Shown: one piece after another, positions 44,191-54,625 of the stretch
Position numbering within the stretch: the first letter of the stretch is position 1
How the letters are laid out: each line of letters opens with the position of its first letter
Source of the DNA: Triatoma infestans
Taxonomy: Eukaryota > Arthropoda > Insecta > Hemiptera > Reduviidae
DNA: 64,000 nt
Direction of reading: 5' to 3'
NCBI GenBank assembly: GCA_011037195.1
Contig: JAAEAF010000097.1
Location: forward strand, 186,001-250,000
Translations under genes and position numbers: made by a program
Notes under the pieces: generated by a model
The model's database searches: none
Seen by the model: only the letters and a program-made list of their open reading frames with translations
Told to the model about the DNA's origin: nothing

Positions 44191-44984
44191 GGAAATTTTA
44201 AAACTATAAATATCAAGTACTAACCAATAACTATCTAATATTAAATTGCAATTATTACAATTAATACTAATTAACAACATTATGTTTACCAAAAAATGCA
44301 AAAAAAAATTGTTAAACTAGATAATTCAGAATTCAATGTTTTTAGATTAGTTTTAAAGACTCCCCTCACGGTCAACCTCTCTTCTTCATTCCGCTGACCT
44401 ACCCTAACACGTTGAAGTTTCATCTCGCCTACAGAGCGTTTTTTTTGTTTTGTTTTTTTAGAACTATAAAGTACGATTACTTACAATTTTTCTAGCAATT
44501 CCTCAAATAAACTGAATCAATTTCCAATGAAATAAAGCTACGATTTGTTTTAGTATATTAAATTTCTGGGGAAACTCAATCTAATAGACAAACAAGAAAG
44601 AAGAGGTCAGACAAACTTTGATCAAAATAATGATATTTCTCTATTAATTAAAGCGCTTAGAAATCTAAATAAAATCAAAGCAATTACTGTCAAAGAAAAA
44701 AATTTGTAATTGTCAAATTGATGTCTAATTAGAACTTTGCCAAATATAAATTACAGTTCATACAGTAGAAGCTAAACTATTGCAAGCTTTGAGTAATCCA
44801 GTGTTGAAAGGTTTATCCCAAGTGAGGATTCACCCAAGAAAGAATTGTATAAGAAACTATTTAAGTAAATGTACAACTGCCCTCATGCAACTTGGTTTGC
44901 AAACTAATTAGGTCCGCATTGCGGATGTAACCTTCCTAACTCAACTAACTGGTATGGGTTTGGAAAATTCAAATAATTAGCCGC
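44191..44984. other. No gene seen
   Basis: AT-rich sequence without recognisable elements. Confidence 0.45.
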
Positions 44985-45060
44985 CATGGTGTAGCTTATT
45001 GGTTAGTGATGTGCATTTATAAGCTGAGAATAATGCGTGTTTTGGTAATCTATCCTACAA
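44985..45060 (+). repeat. tRNA-like SINE head remnant
   Basis: GCCGCCATGGTGTAGCTTAT, TGGTTAGTGATGTGCA resembles the 5' half of a tRNA-derived SINE with an A-box-like stretch. The B-box position (GGTAATCTATCC) is degenerate. It directly precedes the LINE remnant on the other strand. Confidence 0.4.
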
Positions 45061-45545
45061 ACATGGCCACATCATCTTAGTTGAGCCGTCTGAATGGCTT
45101 CGTGCGCCATTCTTCTTGTTGACTCTATCTTGAGACAAGTACTAATCATTTCTAATTCGTTCCTTGTAAGCTTTATCCATGACCTTTCTCAGATACCTCA
45201 ATACCATTCCATGTATTTGATTTTTTTTTAATTGCATGTGAGGTTCCAGGATTCACAAGAGTATGATATACGAGGGGAGGGGACTTAAAAACTGCCATCT
45301 TTGCTCTGGATGTAACTTCTGTTTTGGCAAAAAATCCCTTATGCATTGCCCCCAAGAACCGACCAGCTGCACCTTAATTCCTCTTCGATTTTTGCATCTT
45401 CATTTAGATGTGCTGCCAGCAATTTAAACTTTGTGGCCTTCAATTTTCTCCAGTGACTCTGAATTTTCCTTCCCAATAACCATGTCTTCTTGGTCTTTTC
45501 AACATTTATTCCAATCATTTCAGGCTTCTGTGGCCGTTGTCATGT
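45045..45545 (-). pseudogene. RTE-like LINE remnant: RT thumb and C-terminal region
   Basis: The minus strand reads MIGINVEKTKKTWLLGRKIQ, KATKFKLLAAHLNEDAKIEE, ELRCSWSVLGGNA, then in another frame FLPKQKLHPEQRWQF-like text, YSCESWNL, ERSWIKLTRNELEMI and AIQTAQLRWCGHV. This is the order GIxxNxxKTK...FKYLGS.LNEDAKIEEEIR...YxCESWxL...LRWxGHV of RTE-type LINEs. Several frameshifts. Confidence 0.75.
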
Positions 45546-45559
45546 AAAACAATTCGGTC

Positions 45560-45790
45560 TTCGGGTCGAGAATGTGTCAAAGGTTTGTTGTAAACCAGTT
45601 TTTCGCCCACATTGCAATAGACTTCTTCAGGATAGTGTCGCCTCTAAAGCTGAAACAACAAGTTTTCTTCAATTCCTCTATAAGGACAGAAACGTTATGG
45701 TGGAGATTCTTTCATATCTTCTATATGACGAGGATGTAGATATGCAGTTTTCGAATTTTCTTGTACATGAAATCCATTACACTTAATAAG
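45560..45790 (-). mobile_element. Possible Penelope-type remnant
   Basis: The minus strand at 45591-45640 reads CTATCCTGAAGAAGTC, TATTGCAATGTGGGC, GAAAAACTGGTTTA. CTGAAGA fits CUGANGA, a hairpin GTC..GGC follows, then GAA and AAAC-TG-GTTT could form stem III. Stem I does not pair. Such CCTGAAGAAG / GAAAC text is common near Penelope-like elements. The plus-strand frame 45490-45786 has no recognisable domain. Confidence 0.3.
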
Positions 45791-46899
45791 AGAACTGTAC
45801 AATATTAATTCGCCTCCGTGTGATATCTGATCGGTGACCTCGAAGATCCATGATTTTCATTAAAAAAAAAAACAAATCTGAGAGCGAATAAATATAAACA
45901 GCTGCTCCATTCCAAAAAAAATTACTAAAAGTAAGAGAAACTTATCAATCAAAATAAGACATTCCCGAATGTGATAGCGTAGCTCCATCTACTAACCAGC
46001 GGCTCAAAAACCAGTATGACGACAATAAAGAGAAACCGATAAAGATCAATTAAATGAAATTGATACTAGTGATCTCGTTTTCCAATGTATGCTATAAATA
46101 TAACCTTCAAAGTTTGTATTATTAACACTTCATTTGTAATTGTTTTTCAAAGCAATCTAAACGTTTCAAAGCAATAATCAATTTAGTTGATTTAAAAATA
46201 TCTTTAGATTGCGCCACTCTAATTCCTAAATAAATAACACTTGACTAAAAAAAAAAAAGTGATAAATAAATTTACTTAACACTCGTATAATGTTTATTTA
46301 TTAATTTTTACTCTCTGCCCATTCCTACACAAATCGCACGATTCGGACATTTCTGAGTCTATGCGTTTATCTAAGTTTTATTTACATTGAAGATAATAAA
46401 TGATTGCAATCATTCTATAAAAAATGTTCACATTTATTAGACATACAGTCTCATAAATGATTTTACGGACATCCAATGTGTTTCTCGTTGCACTTGAAAG
46501 TGCTCCAAAATTGATTTACGCATTTAGAAAAAAAAATAAAAAAAAAAAAAAAATGGAATTGCCTAGAGGAAGTTCTGACGTCGAAACTACCACAAAACTT
46601 ACTAATCACTTTTCAAATGAAAAACTAGAAATTTTCATGCATGTTGCAAATTTAAAAGGGAAAACAACTGAAATGAAAACACCCAAACATTTTGTAAGCA
46701 ACGTAATTAATATAATATATTTGACAAATTTTTTTCTTTAAAATTGTAAACTTTAGAAAAAGTACCAGGCGTTTTACATGTATACCTGAGTTGTTTTAAT
46801 CAGGCAATGCTCACTGCCTCAACCAACAAAGCTTATAGCGGCAGTTTTAATTTAAAACTAACTCTGAAAGTTTCCCTACATCCTCTAAGTAATAAATTT
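45791..46899. other. No gene seen
   Basis: AT-rich. The frame 46457-46741 runs through an A-tract coding for lysines and is not supported. Confidence 0.45.
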
Positions 46900-47310
46900 T
46901 TCAAGGAAAAATATTATAAATAGTAGTGATACGGGTTTATCAGTGCGGTTAACGAGTTCAAAGAAAATCAGTGCATCCATTTTTAAGAAATCCCCCCCCC
47001 AAATCCAGAAACTACGAGAATTATGAAAAGTGCATTTCCGGTAAAGTGATAAACTTCAAAATTTTGGGATTCTAGCAATGTGTCCAATATATCTTAAGAT
47101 TATACAGGTAGTAGAATATTAAAATGTACTAAAGTGGTATTTCAGACGATATCTTAAGCGTTACTGTTTTTTCAAGTGATTTTTTCGTTTTTGAGATATT
47201 TTGTTAAAACATATATACACAAATGTGTTTTTTTTTTTGGCGCATTCATGTTAAAACTTGTTTATTTCCGCAGGAAACTCAATTTTCGAAAATTAACCAT
47301 CGCAATATAT
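46900..47310 (-). mobile_element. HLN internal fragment
   Basis: Minus-strand blocks: TATCTCAAAAACGAAAAAAT, TACCGGAAATGCAC, CTTTGAACTCGTTAAC, ATTTTTCCTTGAAAAATT. A C-run lies at 46992-47000. Ends not preserved. Confidence 0.45.
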
Positions 47311-48284
47311 TTCTTCTTACAGCAAAAAGTGAAAGAAAAAAAAAAAAAAATGTGGTCGATAACATTAAATCCTGGAAATAATGAAGAAATATAGAAAAGT
47401 AGACCAAAAGTATGGAATAAGTACATTGTTGTTGTGGAACTGTTGGAAAAAGTGGCTAGAACAAGAAATAGGGAATAGCATGCGTTCAAATGGCCGTAGT
47501 TCCTGTTATCCACGCCGCGCAATGCCTCCTCCTCCTCCTCCTGCTGCTGCTCCGGCAGTAACTGACATTGTACACACTTACAAAAGCGCACAGCACACCA
47601 GCGAACCAAGCGTTATTCTCTTCCTCATCTGAGAGGAGCGTCCGTATAAAATACAACAGGATATTCTCAATTCAATCTCCACTGTACCATGTTCATGAGA
47701 TAGGGAAGATGAGCACCAACAGAGGTGTGAGCGTGTGTGTGAGTGTGTGCGAGAGAGAGAGAGAGGCAGAGAGAGGGAAAGAGAGATAGGATCCCTACAG
47801 TCAACCTTGCCAAAGACAATTGCTAACATCTCCCCACTTTGTGTATGTATGTGTTAGTAACTATATATATATATGTACTCTAACACATACGCACACAAAC
47901 CTAAACATTGGTTTCCCTTTTTTTTTTTTCTCTAACAATATCCCCTAGATATCCCCCAGATATTAGTTAGGGTGGGCGCCTAGACACCACAACAATATCC
48001 ATCACAGGGTCACTTCTTATCACTGAATTATCTTCTTGCTTTCCATTTTCTCCCCTCTGGACAAAATGACAAAAAAATAATTCTCAACCTTCTCGGTTTG
48101 TCAAAATTTTATTCCTTAGAAAAACAAAAAAATCGACCACGAAAAAAATAACGTGAATTTATGGCTTTTCTAAATTGCGATTGATAAAACTTCATTAAAG
48201 TGTGCAATGTTTATCACATGTTTAGTCGTCGTTGATGTTGAATACGCGGTTGACAAAATCGTACATTTTATTGGCAGCGATGTA
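47311..48284. other. No gene; simple repeats
   Basis: CTCCTCCTCCTCCTGCTGCT at 47526 gives a short polyproline frame, and GT/GA simple repeats lie at 47725-47790. The overlapping frames on both strands are explained by this low-complexity sequence. Confidence 0.45.
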
Positions 48285-48653
48285 ATAGGATCCGAAGAGA
48301 GGGATTCAAATCAGAGAGGGAGAGAGAGAGACAAAATTGAGGATCTCACTCGCTACTTAGGCCAGACTAGAGTGGAGGATTCTGCATATATACAGCTGCG
48401 CTAGCCCTGTAAGGGACAGTCCAATAAAACAGTTTATACAGCAGTTACAACGCGTCAGCAACCAATTACTAACCAATTACTTCTCATTACTCAGTCTAAA
48501 TCTCCAATTTCTATCTGCGTGTAGAGTCCTGGCAGTTTTATGTCTCCATTTTATTATACCAGTGTTCAGCATTCATTCTAGCTTATTTCTTAAAAAAAAA
48601 AAAGCCTTCCTCACTAATTTCTCTCCTTCTAAAATCTATTATAAACGAAATGG
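48285..48653 (+). mobile_element. LTR-A-related LTR, divergent
   Basis: It has the same layout as LTR-A: start TGTAATAGGATCCGAAGAG, GA-rich 5' block, CTTAGGCCAGACTAGAGTGG, TATA region GCATATATACAGCTGC, an AATAAA-type signal (CCAATAAAACAGTTTAT), CTAATTTCTCTCCTTC and end AATCTATTATA. The middle differs. It is probably a sister subfamily; no target duplication found. Confidence 0.55.
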
Positions 48654-48734
48654 CAGTTCAGAGAAATACTTAACTTTCTGCTTCTAATCTATTATACAAA
48701 TCAATTTTCTCGGAGATACGTTTGAAATAAAAAG

Positions 48735-48990
48735 GTGTGGACCCATATGGTAGTTTGTTTCTGTAGTCTGTCTCTACTCTGTAGGGAGTCAAAATTGGCA
48801 CCTAGCATTAAGGTCATGCTGTATAAGGTGGTTGTCAGGCCAATGCTACCTTTATGCCTCTCCATCATGGAGCTTGACATGCTCTACCAATGTCGCCTCT
48901 TTACAAATTATACAGAATAAGTTCCAGCGACTGGCCGGCCACAGATTCCCTTCGCTATACACGAATTTCAGATTTCTTAGATGCTTAACC
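48735..48990 (+). pseudogene. Jockey/R1-like LINE scrap (post-RT region)
   Basis: SLLCRESKLAPSIKVMLYKV, VVRPMLPLCLSIMEL (originally LxYASPSW-like), then in a shifted frame STNVASLQIIQNKFQRLAGH, RFPSLYTNFRFL. This is the typical L..K..LY..VVRP.L.Y....W......LQ..QNK..R segment after the RT domain. Confidence 0.7.
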
Positions 48991-50159
48991 AGCGAGAATG
49001 GACCTCTGTAAAGGAAACTGAAGTTTTGTAAGTTAGGGTTTTTATAAACAGGGGGTCATATATTTTCCCTTAATTAATATGAATAAAATTTTAATAAGAA
49101 TTATGTTTAAATTTTTTTATTTTGTATAAGTTGGAGGTTATATTTAAGTAATGAACTCCATGTGTTTACATATGTACATATGAAAATGTATATGTATATG
49201 TAACAATATTATTAGTAGACCGCTGTACAAAGTTGAAAAAAAAAATCTTGAAGCCTTTTTCGGATTAAGGGTTATCTATTTTGGATTTACGATTAATGGA
49301 TTCTGGCCGAAAGTTCGTCGCGAAGACTCCTGATGATAATAAATTAAATATCAATTAGATATGAGAGAGATGAGGTGAGTCATCATTTTTGAGTAATTGA
49401 ATTACCTATTCATTAAAATCTAAAAACAATTTTTTCTTATCAAAGGAATATCAAAATACGTATTTGAATGGCAATATTAAAAAAAAAAAAGTCTACAGAA
49501 GTTGATTAATGTGACGTGCCAATCATGCCAATAAAATTAGTGGCTAAAATTGTAAGTACTTTTAATCTTGAATATACACCCTTACACGTGAATATATAAT
49601 ATATTCATAAATGTTATTAATATAAAAGAAAAAACCGAAACTGTTTTAAATTTGTTGCCCCAGAAAGTGTTGACATAAAAACTGTAAAATGCATAACTAT
49701 CTATATAATTATAAATAAGTATATATAATATATATATATAAAAAACAAGTCAACATCTATTAGATGCGTTGTGCTGCAGAATTATCCCATACATATAGAG
49801 GATTGGCGATGGTCATTAAATAGTTTTAGAAATCACAGTTATAAGAATGCGGAAACTTAATGGAACAAGTTTCTTTTAATTCACATTCTGTTGCTAAGCA
49901 ACTTTATTTTCACTATTCATACACATGTAAGTACAAGTAATTGAGGTCAAGGACGCTTGGCAAAGCGGTTTTTAACTCTCCTCTTCTAGTTGATTAGCAA
50001 GTATTTTAAACGATAAATATAGATAGTAGAGGGAACACATTCTAACTGAAGTGATCATTAGTTTTCGTATGTAGGATAATATTGGAATTCGCTGGTAATA
50101 AGAATATTTTATTTATTTATTTCTTTTTTTAAGTAATAATTGTTAAAACTTATCTAAAA
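48991..50159. other. No gene seen
   Basis: AT-rich. The text at 49130-49215 contains repeated GTATATGTA-type steps. No element placed. Confidence 0.45.
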
Positions 50160-50972
50160 GAAATGAAGGTAGTATTTAAGTTTAACACGATCGCAAGAAC
50201 CAGAAACTAGCTATTTCATTCAAGCTCGGTCAGGGGAGCCGAAAATAAAGTTTTGATCAAAATAGATCATCCGGAAGTATAATGAATAAATTTTTCAGTT
50301 TTTTTTTTGCAATTTTCTTGAAGCTTGGTATATTAACTAATCATGTTAACAGCTTTAACTTTTATTTGGAACATTTTTGCCGGAAAAATGCATAAAAGAA
50401 ATGTTCTAGGGAATGAGGCTTTCCTCTAAAGTATCATTAAATACATTTTATATTATAGAGAATGAGCCTAAACTGTCATTAAAATATATTATACGACTCG
50501 ATCATCCATTTAATATTAAAAAGAATTTTATGTGTGACCAAAATTTTCGAGTTTGAAGACTTTTATATTATATTTCGGAAGTACATACATAATTTTCAGC
50601 TATGAGTGAAATTTATTACAAGTAATATGCGTATAAATAAATAATAAGAACTATGTGAATTGCTGTAATAGGAAGTGGTTTCAGTGTTTCACTTCTTCAT
50701 CTTCCTATGGCAGGCACTACGATTCCTGGAAGATCCCGGCGTTCTTCTGGAGAGCAACCTGCCAGATGTCGCTATCCAAAACTATTCTCCTCCAACTGCC
50801 TCACAACCCATCGTCGTCAGGTCTCTTCCACGTCCAACATCCACTTCATCAGGATCTCCCACATCCATAACTTTTGGGCCGCGATTGTCATCCAATCTAT
50901 AAAGGTTGACAAGCCAGCGGAGTCTTCGGATCTTCGTAAACAGGTGCGAGTGTTTCATACCAGATTTTTTTT
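50160..50972 (+). mobile_element. HLN element carrying a LINE 3' end
   Basis: HLN blocks occur at 50185-50620: AACACGATCGCAAGAAC, ATCATCCGGAAGTATAATGA, TTCTTGAAGCTTGGTATATT, AACATTTTTGCCGGAAAAAT. The 3' hairpin GTGCGAGTGTTTCATACCAG at 50944-50963 comes after the LINE segment at 50670-50930. Confidence 0.55.
50670..50930 (-). pseudogene. RTE-like LINE C-terminal remnant
   Basis: The minus strand reads LVNLYRLDDNRGPKVMDVGD, then a frame equivalent to QLEENSFGxRHLAGCSPEER. The DNA matches the minus strand of 54060-54290 and, more loosely, the plus strand of 10580-10790 (GACATCTGGCxGGxTGCTCT). The three overlapping plus-strand frames here are shadows. Confidence 0.65.
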
Positions 50973-52639
50973 ATTTTAAACTTCCGATATCAAGATAAAG
51001 AGGGAACATTTTCTAGAATCACTTTTCTCAGACTCTTGAGATTTTCTCAGAGATTTTGAAATGTACAATTTCAAATATCAAATTAGTTCTTGCTAAAGAA
51101 GTAAATAAAGTAGAATTAATTACTGAAATCCGCAATAAGATGATATTTTGATCCACAGAATGAGCAGTAAGTCTGCTTCGAACATAAAATCGTATACATA
51201 ATTATGTACTGTAATCTGAACTACAGAGGAGAATCAACAGTCACAAAAATCTTAAGGTATCCCACATTGAGGCTTCCCACAAGGTCAAAACAGATAGGAC
51301 CTCTTAAGGAGGTTAAGATAAAATCGTTTTCTGTTTCTAATAATTTTTAAAGCACTGAATACTTCACAATCTGCTGAATATAAAGAATCATATAGACATG
51401 GATTCCCTTCAAAAATCATTCAATTTAATATTGATCTTAAGATATTAATGGTGGCAAATATTAAAGAAATATCCTAAACGCAATTTATACAATTTTTTTA
51501 TAGGGATTATTGAATAAATTTGCCAAAACAATGATATATTTCTAGAACTTACTGCGAAATGATTTATCTTTATCGCGTTTTTATAATATATCGTTCTTGT
51601 TTATTAAGTTATTACTATTTATTAAGTTAAAGTGTCAAAAAAGAAAAATCTTAATTAAAAAATTAAGAATAAAAAAAGAAAGAAATGATACTGTATGGAG
51701 AAACAGTGATAAGATAGTGGGCATGCAATTTTAAAACAGTATGACCTTTTAAAAATTAACTATTAAACATTTACAAAAATGTAGTTGGAAATATTTAATC
51801 TAATAGAAAACATTAGGAATAATGGTGGAACATTCACAACGATGTAGTAGAATTATATTGCAATGCCTAAAGTTGCCAGTGTTGCCAACCAAACGAATAC
51901 TAAAACCGGATATAAAGACCGCTTACGCCACTCTCCCTCCCATCTGTCGGAGCGCAGTGAAAGCTCAGCAAAGCGTATAATACTGAGATTTTAATTTTCT
52001 TCTCGCATGGAGATTTTGAAAACATTAAAATAATCATTTAATGTACTTCATTTTCGCCATTTACCCTTTATTATCAGAGTGTGGTTAATTTCACCAGAAG
52101 CCTGTTGTTTTAATGAAAAAAAAAAAACTTAAAATGTTTGCAGAATACTGCAGAAGCTCATGCTTTCTTGAATGTAGGTTTGAATTATCTAACATTCAAA
52201 TCCAGTTATTTAATAAATATACAAAGCAGCTAAATATCTAAATAACAAAATAACAAAAGTTACTAGAAGACACCAATATAGAACACTCATCACTAACCAA
52301 ATCAAATTTGTAACCACGTGGTCCTATTCCCGAAATCATAAAGAAACTTATTAATAACCAGTTCTGAGGAAAAAATTTTTTAATTACATAACTAATTCAT
52401 ATAACGACGTGTAATATATAAGTTACAAATAAATTAACTAAATAAAATTTGGACATACCTTATTGACTGGAAATTACATGATAAAATATATTACATTGCA
52501 ATACAGGTTGTTACAACTAATTTGTTGGACATCTTATAGTTACAAAATTTCTAAACTGTCTACTTAGTATTCAATTTGTTTATAAAAACTTTATATATTG
52601 TATAAAAACTTTTATATTGTATTCTTAATAGAATTATGA
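50973..52639. other. No gene seen
   Basis: AT-rich. The 51890-51990 stretch is less AT-rich (CTCTCCCTCCCATCTGTCGG) but has no recognisable frame. Confidence 0.45.
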
Positions 52640-52710
52640 ATAATGATCTTCCCATGATGATGGCATGCATAGTATCGAAACGCGGGAATAATGTAAATTA
52701 CAAAGGAAAA
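52640..52710 (+). ncRNA. Degenerate hammerhead-like motif, second Penelope lineage
   Basis: CTTCCCATGATGATGGC, ATGCATAGTATC, GAAACGCGGGAATAATG. TGATGA and GAAAC have the right spacing, with a hairpin GATG..TATC between and AC-GC-G(T) as a potential 2-bp stem III. The first core base and the cleavage triplet (GGG where GTC is expected) are changed. It resembles hammerhead-bearing Penelope-like termini, but of a different sequence family from the 27-kb copies. Confidence 0.4.
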
Positions 52711-52809
52711 TATAATCTAAAGGCTGTAGTAAGGTTCATAAATTTACAACCCTTAATCTAAGTATAATTACATAAAAATTGCCATAAAATACAATTTAAC
52801 GAACAAAAT

Positions 52810-52936
52810 AACTTAAAACCAAAAATTTGCAGAAGTACAAACTTCATATTCGGTTAAGGGTACCACCGCCGCAGCTGACACGAAGGTTTCGGTCAAAATC
52901 CTTCAACCGAAAGTGCAACTTCACTGAATGTTTTTT
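52810..52936 (+). mobile_element. HLN fragment hosting another HLN
   Basis: It has TGACACGAAGGTTTCGGTCA, AAATCCTTCAACCGAAAGTG and CTTCACTGAATGTTTTTT, then is broken by the next HLN copy at a T-tract. The same host resumes after 53600 with GGGATTTTCTCGAAAATGGC. Confidence 0.65.
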
Positions 52937-53593
52937 ACTTTCTCTTACACTTATTAAGAGGAAGTGTTGTAATCATGTCAAATTTTCGATATCGATTTTT
53001 CACCGGAAATAACCGTTTTGAGGTCCCCTGAGTCAAAAAAAGTGGTTTTTAGAAAATGTGAACAGCATAGCTCGTAAAACGAAAAACCGTAGAAAGTTGA
53101 AACTTGATATTCCGTTTAGGTATCACTATGGGATCCGACAGTAGGTTGTCTGTCAAAATTTCTCAACCGGAAGTACCACTTTACTGGTAGTTTCTTTTAC
53201 TTTTTTGCAATTTTCTCCAAAATGGCTCCAACGATTTTCTTCAAAACTATCTAGATAAAACTACACATATAAGAGTTACAACTTTTATTTAAAAAATTTC
53301 TCTGGGAAAATTCATTAAGGGCAGTTTAGGGGAGGGGTGGGGTTATGTTTTACTCTAAAGTGCTATCATAGTTTATTATATAATTCTATCATCCAAACAA
53401 AATTAATAAGAAATAAATAGATGGCCAAAATTCCGAGTATCAAGAAAATTAGTAAAACCGGAAGTGCGCTTTTACTGAACAGTTTCTCTCAGTTTTCGAC
53501 TAATTTCATTAAATTTGGTAAACTAACTATAAAATTTGTCAATTATAATTTTGATAACTGGAGTAAGAGAAAGTTGAGTGAGTGTTTCACTTT
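52937..53593 (+). mobile_element. HLN element, complete short copy (~660 bp)
   Basis: The 5' end is ACTTTCTCTTACACTTATTA, then AGAGGAAGTGTTGTAATC, TCAAATTTTCGATATCG, CACCGGAAATAACCGTTTTG. The body has AACGAAAAACCGTAGAAAGT, CCGTTTAGGTATCACTATGG, CTCAACCGGAAGTACC, TCCAACGATTTTCTTC, AGGGGAGGGGTGGGGTTATG. The 3' end is GGAGTAAGAGAAAGTTGAGT, then GAGTGTTTCAC. This is the clearest single-module copy. The frame 53421-53618 is a repeat shadow. Confidence 0.8.
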
Positions 53594-53599
53594 TTTCTT

Positions 53600-54040
53600 T
53601 TTCTTTTTTTGTTTATAGGGATTTTCTCGAAAATGGCTCTGACGACATGTACTGAAACATGTATCCAGGAAAATTAATTTGGGGGGAGGGGGGTATTAAC
53701 TTGGAATACTAACTGTACAGATAATTGATTATCACTTTTATTTAATTCAATTTTTCCGCTATAAATGATATTTGGCATTTTTGTGGAATGTGTAAGGGTA
53801 AATTTCCAATGCTATTAAAGTTAGATCAATTGATGTTTTGTTCTGAACTTTGTCTTTATTCTGAACATAATCACTTGAGGTATTACCTACCCAGGGTAAC
53901 ATCCATGTACATCCAGGGTACATATATGTATCTCAACCATCTCCATTTTTATATTTGAGTAAGAATTTCTACTTTTGTAGTTCGGAAATACATATATACT
54001 ATATGCGAAATTTATACCAACTAATAAATCAAATCTACGT
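53600..54040 (+). mobile_element. HLN host continuation
   Basis: TTCTCGAAAATGGCTCTGAC and CATGTATCCAGGAAAATTAA are host HLN body; the following sequence to 54040 loses clear similarity. GAGGTATTACCTACCCAGGG near 53878 recurs in part at 54720. Confidence 0.45.
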
Positions 54041-54059
54041 AAATTGGTGTAATTGAAAG

Positions 54060-54290
54060 CCTTATGATTGTTTCATTTCTTCTTCTTCCTATGCAGGCAC
54101 TTTGGTTCCTGAAGGGCCCTGGCCTTCATCTTTTGAGTAACCTGCCAAATGTATCTATCTAAAACTTTTCCCCTCGACTACCTCAAATCCATCGTTTTGT
54201 CCGGTCATCTCTCCAACATTCATAACTTTTGGACCGCGGATGTCGTTCATCCTGTGAAAGTAGACAAGCCAGAAGGGGACCGTCTTGACG
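54060..54290 (-). pseudogene. RTE-like LINE 3' remnant
   Basis: DNA similarity to 50670-50930 on the same strand: CAGGCACTTTGGTTCCTG, GTAACCTGCCAAATGT, CATAACTTTTGGACCGCGGA, GACAAGCCAGAAGG. Frames are broken. Confidence 0.6.
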
Positions 54291-54352
54291 CAGGATTTTT
54301 TATTTTAGACTTCTGATTTCTCAAGATAAAGGGGGACCATTTTCTTGAATCA

Positions 54353-54611
54353 GTCATCACGCGTTGGTCTAGTGGCTAGCGCACTCGCCTTTCATGCGAG
54401 AATTCAGGGTTCGATTCCCCCCGTGAGAACAAGCAAAGTCGGTGTTGACCCAGCATCGTGATGAAATTGGGAAGCTACAGTTAGTAGCGCCCTAGGTAGC
54501 GAAGGCCGGTACTAAACGGCGTGGGAACTGCGGCGTGCTTACTACACGCCCTCTATTCAAATCGCCGTCCGGCAAGCCTTGACACTTCATGGGCTGTTAA
54601 GCCATAGGGTT
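54353..54611 (+). mobile_element. SINE-A, full-length copy with TSD
   Basis: The tRNA-Glu-like head has A-box TGGTCTAGTGGC (54365-54376), anticodon-loop region GCCTTTCATGC and B-box GGTTCGATTCC (54408-54418). The body follows: GTCGGTGTTGACCCAGCATC, GGGAAGCTACAGTTAGTAG, AACGGCGTGGGAACTGC, AATCGCCGTCCGGCAAGCC, TTGACACTTCATGGG. Flanking copies ATTTTCTTGAATCA (54339-54352) and ATTTTCTAGAATCA (54612-54625) differ at one base in 14. The intact Pol III boxes make it the youngest-looking SINE-A here. Confidence 0.9.
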
Positions 54612-54625
54612 ATTTTCTAGAATCA

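Noticed and set aside
45490..45786. 98-codon plus-strand frame with several cysteines
   Set aside because: It has no recognisable domain, overlaps the antisense of an RTE-like LINE remnant and a possible Penelope stub, and shows no sign of being a gene.
47262..47632. Overlapping frames with polyproline/polyglutamate
   Set aside because: Produced by a CTC/CTG trinucleotide run read on both strands.
50655..50979. Three overlapping plus-strand frames
   Set aside because: Antisense shadows of a minus-strand LINE remnant plus the HLN 3' hairpin.
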